Assembly: GCA_028684405.1 (NCBI GenBank)
Contig: JAQUGA010000115.1
Location: forward strand, 1-6,390
Direction: 5' to 3'
DNA: 6,390 nucleotides
Source: Bacteroidales bacterium
GTDB lineage: Bacteria > Bacteroidota > Bacteroidia > Bacteroidales > WCHB1-69
In this document: piece by piece, positions 1 to 4,962 of the stretch
How the letters are laid out: each line of letters begins with the position of its first letter
How positions within the stretch are numbered: position 1 is the stretch's first letter
Made by a program: the position numbers and the translations under genes
The notes under the pieces: model-generated
What the model saw: only the letters and a program-made list of their open reading frames with translations
What the model was told of the DNA's origin: nothing
Databases searched by the model: none

Positions 1-78
1 GGCGGGACTTGAACCCGCACGACCGTAATGGTCAAAGGATTTTAAGTCCTTCGTGTCTACCAATTCCACCACCTGGGC
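1..78 (-). tRNA. tRNA-Leu(UAA), 3' end cut by the window edge
   Basis: Read on the minus strand, the sequence begins GCCCAGGTGGTGGAATTGG, a typical class II leucine tRNA 5' half. The anticodon stem AAGGA/TCCTT closes the loop CTTAAAA, giving anticodon UAA. A long variable arm follows, as expected for Leu, and the T-arm core GGTTCAAGTCC is intact. The last few acceptor-stem bases lie outside the window to the left. It sits 29 nt downstream of tRNA-Gly on the same strand, so the two are probably cotranscribed from the promoter at 195-225. Confidence 0.95.
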
Positions 79-107
79 ATCTGTAAATGTTTTTAAGAAC
101 GATTTAG

Positions 108-180
108 AGCGAAAGACGAGACTCGAACTCGCGACCCTAACCTTGGCAAGGTTATGCTCTACCAACTGAGCTACTTTCGC
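108..180 (-). tRNA. tRNA-Gly(GCC)
   Basis: On the minus strand the acceptor stem GCGAAAG pairs with CTTTCGC, followed by discriminator U. The D-arm contains AGCTCAGTTGGTAGAGC. The anticodon stem AACCT/AGGTT closes the loop TTGCCAA (anticodon GCC). The T-loop is GTTCGAGTC. The gene is 73 nt and does not encode CCA. It is the first gene of a leftward tRNA pair with tRNA-Leu(UAA). Confidence 0.96.
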
Positions 181-194
181 AACATTTTGGAATG

Positions 195-225
195 CAAAAC
201 TAATGCTTTTTTTTTTACTAAACAA
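195..225 (-). promoter_or_regulatory. Bacteroidota promoter for the tRNA-Gly/tRNA-Leu pair
   Basis: On the minus strand, TTG (complement of 223-225) is followed after 20 nt by TAGTTTTG (complement of 195-202). This matches the phylum's -33 TTG / -7 TAnnTTTG consensus exactly, within the usual spacing. The -7 box lies 15 nt upstream of tRNA-Gly, so the leader must be very short. Confidence 0.75.
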
Positions 226-369
226 GAAGCTATTGAAAAAAATATAAAAATGATTCCTATTTTTCTTTAAGATTCTCATTATTAAGCTGTTTTGTTCTGG
301 TTTTGAACCCCAATTTAAATCCATAACATCTCAATTTCGTTTTTGTTTCCTCAAAAATTCTAAAAACTA

Positions 370-399
370 TTGCAAACAATCATTTTTTTTGTATTTTTG
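370..399 (+). promoter_or_regulatory. Bacteroidota promoter for tRNA-Ala
   Basis: TTG at 370-372 and TATTTTTG at 392-399 are separated by 19 nt, an exact match to the TTG / TAnnTTTG consensus. The -7 box ends 43 nt before tRNA-Ala. The leader between them holds a 9-bp AT-only inverted repeat (407-415 with 422-430) of unknown importance. The promoter is divergent from the one serving the leftward tRNA pair. Confidence 0.7.
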
Positions 400-442
400 T
401 CACCGCATTTAAAAATACTATTTTTTAAATCGTCCTTTTTTT

Positions 443-516
443 GGGGCATTAGCTCAGTTGGCTAGAGCGTTTGACTGGCAGTCAAAAGGTCATCGGTTCG
501 ATTCCGATATGCTCCA
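443..516 (+). tRNA. tRNA-Ala(GGC)
   Basis: Acceptor strands GGGGCAT and ATGCTCC pair with a G3:U70 wobble, the main alanine identity element. The D-arm is AGCTCAGTTGGCTAGAGC. The anticodon stem TTTGA/TCAAA closes the loop CTGGCAG, so the anticodon is GGC. The T-arm is ATCGG-TTCGATT-CCGAT. It is 74 nt with discriminator A and no encoded CCA. Its 3' part is duplicated downstream: bases 497-520 recur at 966-989, and 485-496 recur at 857-868 and 1081-1092. The breakpoint between these two pieces falls inside the T-arm, at the boundary of the 5' T-stem strand and the T-loop. Confidence 0.96.
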
Positions 517-528
517 CTTGGAAATCAG

Positions 529-560
529 AGAGTTACGACAAACCGTTGTAACTCTTTTTT
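529..560 (+). terminator. Rho-independent terminator behind tRNA-Ala
   Basis: AGAGTTAC (529-536) pairs with GTAACTCT (548-555), extendable inward by three pairs with one G-U, and is followed by a run of T. It begins 13 nt after the tRNA. A closely similar terminator at 996-1031 follows the duplicated tRNA 3' end, so the two were copied together. Confidence 0.8.
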
Positions 561-563
561 GTT

Positions 564-593
564 ATTTGCACATATAATTTGCACATATAATTT
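564..593 (+). repeat. 13-bp direct repeat before the GIY-YIG start
   Basis: The unit ATTTGCACATATA occurs at 564-576 and 577-589, followed by a partial ATTT that abuts the ATG at 594. A looser version (two TTTGCA motifs, around 1033-1050) is found at the matching place in the downstream remnant. It may carry the promoter or translation signals of the nuclease gene, but neither copy gives an exact TAnnTTTG box. Confidence 0.6.
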
Positions 594-881
594 ATGACTT
601 TTTACACGTATGTACTATATTCTTCTAAGTTTGATATGTTCTACTACGGTCAGACTTCTGATTTACAAGCGCGATTAATCAAACATAATTTAGGATTAGT
701 AAAATCAACTGTCCGTTATCTTCCATGGCAGATTTGTGCATATAAAGAATTTATTGATAGAAATGGAGCATTTGTTTGTGAAAAAAAGTTGAAAAATTGT
801 AAAAGCAGGAATAGAGTTCAATCTTTTATTGCTAAAAATGATTTTATAACATGTCTAAAGGTCATCGGCACCGAAAATTAG
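594..881 (+). CDS. Small GIY-YIG endonuclease-domain protein associated with a tRNA gene
   Basis: The product has 95 residues and is essentially one GIY-YIG nuclease domain. The first motif appears as YTYVLYS (residues 4-10) and the second as FYYGQTSDL (16-24). Next come the likely catalytic Arg27, the KHN segment (30-32), PW (44-45), and the likely metal-binding Glu63 in CEKKLK. This is the stand-alone family often grouped with UPF0213/YhbQ-like proteins, about 80-100 residues long. Members have no assigned cellular role, and DNA nicking or cleavage is inferred from the fold. ATG 594 is the first possible start, because an in-frame TAA lies at 588-590. No Shine-Dalgarno site is visible. The gene lies 77 nt behind tRNA-Ala and its terminator. 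Its last codons (KVIGTEN) are encoded by a copy of tRNA-Ala bases 485-496. The flanking tRNA-derived repeats suggest it belongs to a small mobile or formerly mobile unit. Domain assignment is firm; the mobility role is inference. Confidence 0.88.
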   Translation: MTFYTYVLYSSKFDMFYYGQTSDLQARLIKHNLGLVKSTVRYLPWQICAYKEFIDRNGAFVCEKKLKNCKSRNRVQSFIAKNDFITCLKVIGTEN

Positions 882-911
882 AACGGTTTTTCATCCGTTC
901 TTTAATTTTCG
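872..911 (+). terminator. Hairpin over the GIY-YIG stop codon, probable terminator
   Basis: CGAAAATTA-GAACGG (872-886) pairs with CCGTTC-TT-TAATTTTCG (895-911), giving 15 base pairs with a 2-nt bulge and an 8-nt loop. The inner GAACGG/CCGTTC stem is followed by TTTAATTTT, so it could end transcription of the nuclease gene. The stem starts before the stop codon at 879-881. Its near symmetry would let it act on both strands. Confidence 0.6.
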
Positions 912-921
912 TGTGTCCACG

Positions 922-959
922 TCATTGCCAAACTCTTTAAAAAAAGAGTTTGGCAATGA
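922..959. repeat. Perfect 17-bp inverted repeat with a 4-nt loop
   Basis: Arms 922-938 and 943-959 are exact reverse complements (left arm TCATTGCCAAACTCTTT) around the loop AAAA. No T-run follows on either strand, so it does not read as a standard terminator. It lies a few bases before the duplicated tRNA 3' end at 966. Together with the preceding hairpin it fills the gap between the two tRNA-derived pieces. Confidence 0.85.
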
Positions 960-965
960 ACGGGA

Positions 966-985
966 TTCGATTCCGATATGCTCCA
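966..985 (+). other. Displaced tRNA-Ala 3' fragment (T-loop to discriminator)
   Basis: These 20 nt equal the last 20 nt of tRNA-Ala, from the T-loop TTCGATT through the 3' acceptor strand ATGCTCC and discriminator A. No D-arm, anticodon arm or 5' acceptor strand precedes it, so it is not a tRNA gene. Fragments like this are typical of attachment-site duplications left by elements that insert in tRNA genes. Confidence 0.85.
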
Positions 986-995
986 CTTGATAATC

Positions 996-1031
996 AAAGA
1001 GTTACGGCAAAACCTTGTAACTCTTTTTTTT
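996..1031 (+). terminator. Second copy of the tRNA-Ala terminator
   Basis: AAAGAGTTAC (996-1005) pairs perfectly with GTAACTCTTT (1017-1026), and T continues to 1031. The outer stem is the same as in the terminator at 529-560, while the loop has changed by several substitutions. This is the pattern expected for a duplicated, still selected or recent structure. Confidence 0.8.
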
Positions 1032-1120
1032 ATTTGCAACAAAAATTTGCACCAAGGAGATGTATAAGTTTTTTAAGTCTAAAGGTCATCGGCACCAATA
1101 TGTATTGCTTTAGTCTTCTT

Positions 1121-1152
1121 CCATCTCGCAAGTTGCATTTTTTCCGAGATGG
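1121..1152. repeat. Inverted repeat, 8-bp arms
   Basis: CCATCTCG (1121-1128) and CGAGATGG (1145-1152) are exact reverse complements across a 16-nt loop. It follows the end of the remnant unit, in the same relative place where two hairpins follow the intact unit. Confidence 0.5.
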
Positions 1153-1257
1153 CTTATTAAAAGAAGAAAAGCCTAATTTCGATTACACTAATTTATTTCC
1201 ATCCTATTTTTTGGATGTTGTTGACCACTAATAATATTTGATTTTGAAAAAAATAAA

Positions 1258-1294
1258 TACTACGAAGTTTTTCAGTGCGAAATTTATCGTAGTA
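1258..1294. repeat. Inverted repeat, 8-bp arms
   Basis: TACTACGA (1258-1265) and TCGTAGTA (1287-1294) are exact reverse complements across a 21-nt loop. No T-run directly follows on either strand. Role unknown. Confidence 0.45.
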
Positions 1295-1430
1295 CTGATG
1301 TTGTTGTATACATGGTTGTTATGTTCGCTTGGTAGATTATTTCTTAAAAATATCATATATAGAATCTCTATTTTAATTATTTAAATTAATCTGATATTTC
1401 GCTTTTGTTTTGATGTATTACTTATCTTGA

Positions 1431-1464
1431 TTGTTCATATTTGTCAAATAAAACCCTATATTTG
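1431..1464 (+). promoter_or_regulatory. Promoter of the GGGP synthase / DPP IV unit
   Basis: TATATTTG at 1457-1464 is an exact TAnnTTTG -7 box. TTG at 1431-1433 lies 23 nt upstream, at the long end of the accepted spacing. The -7 box is 19 nt before the ATG at 1484, implying a leader of roughly 10-15 nt with no Shine-Dalgarno site. Confidence 0.65.
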
Positions 1465-1483
1465 CAAGCACTAATTGTGATTT

Positions 1484-2206
1484 ATGAAAAAAATCAATTT
1501 GCACAATAAAAGGCAATTTGCCGTTTTGGTAGATCCGGATAAAGCGGATGAAGCATATTTGTTGAAATTAATTCAATATGCTCAAAAAGGAGTCGATTTC
1601 TTTTTGGTTGGAGGCAGTTTGCTTCAGAAAGATAATTTTGAGAAAACAATTTGTTTTTTAAGAGAGAAAACACAAATTCCGGTGTATATTTTTCCAGGTA
1701 ATATGCTGCAAGTGAGTTCAAAAGCGGATGGAATTCTTTTGTTGTCGCTTATTTCGGGCAGAAATCCAGAGTTTTTAATCGGTCATCATGTCTTGGCTTC
1801 TTCAGCTTTAAAAAGGGCGAACATCGAAATTATCCCCACTGGTTACATTTTAATTGACGGTGGAGCTGCGACCAGTGTCGAATATATGAGCAATACCATG
1901 CCGATTCCGGCGTCTAAATTGGATATTATTACAGCCACCGCCCTTGCTGGAGAGCAATTGGGAATGAAAGCCATTTATCTGGAAGCAGGCAGCGGTGCAA
2001 AAAACAGCATTCGTTCGGAAATTATAAAAAAAGTAAAACAGTGCATCCACATTCCTCTCATTGTTGGCGGTGGAATTAAAACGCCAGAAGATGTTGCCGA
2101 AGCCTTTTCGGCAGGTGCCAATGTGGTGGTGATGGGAACGGCCGTTGAAGAAAATCCAAGCATTATTGAAAAATGTTTGACGATGAAAGTAAAAAACAGC
2201 AAATAA
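1484..2206 (+). CDS. Geranylgeranylglyceryl phosphate synthase family protein (group II type)
   Basis: This is a TIM-barrel prenyltransferase of the GGGPS/PcrB family. Family members join a polyprenyl diphosphate to sn-glycerol 1-phosphate by an ether bond, the first step of archaeal-type lipid synthesis. The 240-residue length is normal. Visible family motifs are VDPDK (16-20, metal and diphosphate site), VGGS (42-45), FPGN (70-73) and YLEAGSGA (165-172). The glycerol-phosphate binding loops are VGGGIKTPEDV (194-204) and VVMGTAVEEN (215-224). The overall pattern looks like the Bacteroidota (group II) branch rather than Bacillus PcrB. The exact prenyl chain length and the product's role in bacteria cannot be read from sequence. 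Expected location is the cytosol or inner membrane face. ATG 1484 fits the N-terminus of the family and the promoter just upstream. DPP IV follows after 34 bp on the same strand with no terminator between, so cotranscription is likely. Confidence 0.92.
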   Translation: MKKINLHNKRQFAVLVDPDKADEAYLLKLIQYAQKGVDFFLVGGSLLQKDNFEKTICFLREKTQIPVYIFPGNMLQVSSKADGILLLSLISGRNPEFLIGHHVLASSALKRANIEIIPTGYILIDGGAATSVEYMSNTMPIPASKLDIITATALAGEQLGMKAIYLEAGSGAKNSIRSEIIKKVKQCIHIPLIVGGGIKTPEDVAEAFSAGANVVVMGTAVEENPSIIEKCLTMKVKNSK

Positions 2207-2240
2207 AAAAACAGTAATAAAGCATCAAAAAATATCCATT

Positions 2241-4376
2241 ATGAATTTCCTAAAAAAATCGATTTTATTAGTTCTTATCTTGATAAGTGCTTATGTTTTT
2301 GGACAAAACAAAACCATTCATTTGCCAGATATCTTCACAGGGAAGCTCTCACCTCAAAGCTTACAGCAAGTTCAATGGAGGAATAACAAGGCATATACTT
2401 TTGTGGCTAATAACGCCATTGTTTCTACCGATGCTCGGAAAAATAGAACCGATACTTTGCTTACCCTTAGCAAACTAAATGAATCTTTGAAAAGCATTAG
2501 CAAAGAGCCCTTGAAACGTTTTCCCCAATATTCTTGGAAAGATGAAAACAACATTCGTTTTCATATTGGTGATCTGTTCGTTTCGTATGATTTTAAATCG
2601 AAAAAATCAACGCTTATTACGCAAACTTATCCCGAAGCCGAAAACATAGATGTGTCGCCCGATGGAGCTAAAATTGCATATGTTTACAAGGATAATTTAT
2701 ATGTTTCCGAAAACAAAAACAATTTTCAGATTTCTGAAGATGGAGGCCATGAAATAAAATATGGAACGGAAGTGCATCGAAGCGAATTTGGAATTAATAA
2801 AGGAACTTTTTGGTCGCCCAAAGGAAATTACTTGGCTTTTTATAGAATGGATCAATCCATGGTGACCGATTATCCGATTGTGGATATTTCTAAACGAGTT
2901 TCTGCAGCTAAATTTGAAAAATATCCGATGGCTGGCATGGAAAGTCACCATGTGACATTGGGAATTTACAACAATGAAACTGGAAAAATCGTATATGTGC
3001 AAACTGGCGAACCCAAAGATCAGTTTTTGACCAATATCGCGTGGGGAGCAGACGAACTTTCCATCTATATTGCGGTGGTAGATAGACTTCAAAATCGCAT
3101 GAAGCTGAATCAATATGATGCATTGACGGGCGTTTTTGTAAAAACAATTTATCAAGAGCAAAATTCTCGTTATGTAGAACCTCAAAATCCCATGGTTTTT
3201 CTAAACAGCAATTCAAATCAATATTTGTGGCAAAGCCAGCGAGATGGTTGGAATCATTTATATCTTTTTGACCGATATGGAAAAATGATTAAGCAATTAA
3301 CAGATGGTCCATGGGTAGTTACTGAATTATTGGGTACAGATCCAAAAGATAAATTTATGTATTTTACGGCCAACAAGGATAATTACATTGAAAATCATAT
3401 CTTTTCATATGAATTTAAAACGGGAAATATTACCAAATTAAGTTCTGAACCCGGACAGCATACGGCTTATTTTTCGCCAGATTATTCGTATTTTATAGAT
3501 CAATACAACAGCAAAGATGTACCCAATAAATACGAACTTCGTTTGAGCAATGGAACCAAAGTTCGGGATATTTTGACCAGTAAAAATCCTTTTGCCGACT
3601 ACAAAATGGGCGAAACAAGCATTTTTACGATTAAAAATAAAGAGAATCAAGATTTATATTGCCGAATGATAAAACCCGCTGATTTTGATGAATCTAAAAA
3701 ATATCCAGTATTGGTTTATGCTTATGGTGGTCCCCACTCTCAGTTGGTAAAAAACAGTTGGAATGGTGCAGGTTATTTTCTGCAATACATGGCTCAAAAA
3801 GGATATGTCATTTTCACTCTTGACAATAGAGGAACTGCCAATCGTGGTTTTGAATTTGAAAGCTGCATCCACCGCAATTTAGGCGATTTGGAAGTGGAAG
3901 ATCAAATGATGGGTGTTGAATATTTGAAAAGTTTGCCTTTTGTTGACCCCGATAGAATTGGCTTGGACGGTTGGAGTTATGGCGGATTTTTGACTTTATC
4001 ATTAACCCTGAGAAATCCTGGAGTTTTTGTTTCAACAACTTGCGGTGGTCCTGTAGTCGACTGGAAATGGTACGAAGTTATGTATGGCGAAAGATACATG
4101 GATCGTCCTGACGAAAACATGGATGGATACGAAAAAGCCTCACTTTTAAATTATGTAAAAGACCTTGAAGGAAATGTCCTGATTTTTCATGGAGCAATGG
4201 ATCCCGTAGTGGTTTGGCAACATAGTTTGTCATTCGTAGAAAAATGTATTAAAGAAGGAAAATTGATCGACTATTTTGTCTATCCAAGTCACGAACATAA
4301 TGTGGGCGGTCTAGATAGAATCCATCTATGGAGAAAAATCGAAAAACATCACGATCTTTATCTGAAAGGGAAATAG
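2241..4376 (+). CDS. Dipeptidyl peptidase IV, exported S9B serine peptidase
   Basis: The product has 711 residues and the S9B (DPP IV) layout. An N-terminal signal peptide (KK then a hydrophobic stretch to about residue 21, ending VFGQ) is followed by a beta-propeller to about residue 450 and a C-terminal alpha/beta hydrolase. The catalytic Ser is 579 in GWSYGG, Asp 654 in HGAMDPVV and His 686 in SHEHNV. The oxyanion Tyr is probably 495 in YAYGGPHSQ. The enzyme should release Xaa-Pro or Xaa-Ala dipeptides from peptide N-termini in the periplasm. FYRMDQSMVTDYP (200-212) and KYPMAGMESHHVTLG (227-241) are propeller hallmarks of Bacteroidota members. The DPP IV amine-binding double Glu (EE in WVYEEE of classical enzymes) is replaced by VHRSEFG (178-184), leaving one Glu. 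This seems usual in this branch but may change specificity. ATG 2241 gives a complete signal peptide. No Shine-Dalgarno site is visible. Confidence 0.95.
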   Translation: MNFLKKSILLVLILISAYVFGQNKTIHLPDIFTGKLSPQSLQQVQWRNNKAYTFVANNAIVSTDARKNRTDTLLTLSKLNESLKSISKEPLKRFPQYSWKDENNIRFHIGDLFVSYDFKSKKSTLITQTYPEAENIDVSPDGAKIAYVYKDNLYVSENKNNFQISEDGGHEIKYGTEVHRSEFGINKGTFWSPKGNYLAFYRMDQSMVTDYPIVDISKRVSAAKFEKYPMAGMESHHVTLGIYNNETGKIVYVQTGEPKDQFLTNIAWGADELSIYIAVVDRLQNRMKLNQYDALTGVFVKTIYQEQNSRYVEPQNPMVFLNSNSNQYLWQSQRDGWNHLYLFDRYGKMIKQLTDGPWVVTELLGTDPKDKFMYFTANKDNYIENHIFSYEFKTGNITKLSSEPGQHTAYFSPDYSYFIDQYNSKDVPNKYELRLSNGTKVRDILTSKNPFADYKMGETSIFTIKNKENQDLYCRMIKPADFDESKKYPVLVYAYGGPHSQLVKNSWNGAGYFLQYMAQKGYVIFTLDNRGTANRGFEFESCIHRNLGDLEVEDQMMGVEYLKSLPFVDPDRIGLDGWSYGGFLTLSLTLRNPGVFVSTTCGGPVVDWKWYEVMYGERYMDRPDENMDGYEKASLLNYVKDLEGNVLIFHGAMDPVVVWQHSLSFVEKCIKEGKLIDYFVYPSHEHNVGGLDRIHLWRKIEKHHDLYLKGK

Positions 4377-4544
4377 GGAAAAGCAGAAAGGACATAAAAT
4401 GGGTTGGATAGTCATGTGGACTGCTGTCTGATGGGAGATTCGGGCGAAAACAGTAAAACAAAGATGAAAAAAAGGAAAAAGTCCTGACGGTAGAAAATGT
4501 AATCTGTTTTAAATTTCAATTTCTCATTGCTTTATGCGAAGAAA

Positions 4545-4591
4545 TCTCCGCTCTCTCAATCATACTCTTGCTGTTCTGGGTGGAACGGAGA
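4545..4591. repeat. Inverted repeat in the intergenic region
   Basis: TCTCCG (4545-4550) and CGGAGA (4586-4591) pair across a 35-nt loop. A second possible pairing register is CTCTC (4551-4555) with GAGAG. This is the only structured-looking patch in the first half of the gap. Confidence 0.35.
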
Positions 4592-4837
4592 GAACCGAAA
4601 ATAAATGTCTCCTTGTTTCGTAATTTGCAATAATCAAACTTGTAATAATTACTTTACTCTTTCGAGGCTCGAATTTTGTTAGATTGATGTTCTTTTTATT
4701 ATCTTTTCATCCGTTGGGATTGTACCCTGAAAAACCAAAACACAAATTTCTTTTTAAAAAAATCAGTTTAAGAATCCTGCAATAAATCTCGATTGTTTTT
4801 ATTATTCGAACTAATTTCATATTAACAAATATGTGTT

Positions 4838-4849
4838 TTATTGCAATAA
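4838..4849. promoter_or_regulatory. Perfect AT-rich palindrome upstream of the sigma gene, possible operator
   Basis: TTATTGCAATAA is a 12-bp perfect palindrome. TTAACA and TGTTAA flank it on the outside, but not at equal distances. It lies about 115 nt before the ATG of the sigma gene. Such dyads can bind dimeric regulators, but in AT-rich DNA they also arise by chance. Confidence 0.25.
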
Positions 4850-4962
4850 CAAATGTTAAACTATCGTTTAATTGTGAATAACAATAACACTAAATCTCAA
4901 AAAGTGTATTTTAGCACCAAAGATTCCTACATACAAAAACGTCTATAGAAACAGTAAGTTCA

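Larger units (their letters stand above)
966..1096 (+). pseudogene. Remnant second copy of the tRNA-3'-end/GIY-YIG unit, nuclease core deleted
   Basis: The segment begins with an exact 24-nt copy of 497-520 (tRNA-Ala T-loop to past the 3' end). It continues with a diverged copy of the terminator and of the two TTTGCA motifs. It ends with a 20-nt exact copy of 853-872 (GTCTAAAGGTCATCGGCACC), the 3' end of the nuclease gene. Only about 25 nt lie between the equivalents of the nuclease start and end, so nearly all of the GIY-YIG domain is missing. Sequence before the shared 3' end (GATGTATAAG...) still resembles 840-850. It cannot encode a functional nuclease. An alternative reading is that 966-1031 is the original tRNA 3' end and terminator displaced by an insertion. 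Confidence 0.75.
1097..1430. other. Non-coding or decayed stretch with scattered hairpins
   Basis: I recognise no gene here. An open frame entering from the remnant unit runs to a stop at 1229-1231, but its sequence matches no family I know. Inverted repeats are CCATCTCG/CGAGATGG (1121-1128 with 1145-1152), CATCC/GGATG (1200-1204 with 1213-1217) and TACTACGA/TCGTAGTA (1258-1265 with 1287-1294). From about 1340 the sequence becomes very AT-rich and leads into the promoter of the next gene. Confidence 0.5.
4377..4962. other. 586-bp intergenic region before the sigma factor gene
   Basis: I see no gene on either strand. The first 120 bases are G-rich on the plus strand and unlike the AT-rich second half. 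An inverted repeat TCTCCG/CGGAGA (4545-4550 with 4586-4591) lies in a locally GC-richer patch. From about 4740 the sequence is very AT-rich. The best promoter-like box near the sigma gene is TATTTTAG (4907-4914), seven of eight matches to TAnnTTTG, but no TTG stands at the normal distance. No clear terminator for the DPP IV gene is visible. The length leaves room for a small RNA or a long regulated leader, but nothing proves one. Confidence 0.5.

Noticed and set aside
966..985. A second tRNA-Ala gene
   Set aside because: Only the T-loop and 3' acceptor strand are present; there is no 5' acceptor strand, D-arm or anticodon arm before it.
1178..1184. TTCGATT as a third copy of the tRNA T-loop junction
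   Set aside because: Only 7 nt match, and the following bases do not resemble the tRNA 3' end, so it is probably chance.
950..1231. 93-codon open frame starting at TTG
   Set aside because: It begins in the 922-959 hairpin and reads the duplicated tRNA end, the terminator and the deleted unit in turn. It has no recognisable domain, so it is a by-product of the remnant and not a supported gene.
1441..1443. TTG as the -33 box of the GGGP synthase promoter
   Set aside because: It is only 13 nt from the TATATTTG box, too close for the consensus; TTG at 1431-1433 fits better.
2697..3185. Minus-strand open frame of 162 codons
   Set aside because: It lies fully inside the well-supported DPP IV gene, has no family resemblance and no promoter.
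4249..4461. Minus-strand open frame across the end of the DPP IV gene
   Set aside because: Most of it is antisense to DPP IV, it has no recognisable domain, and the rest lies in non-coding DNA.
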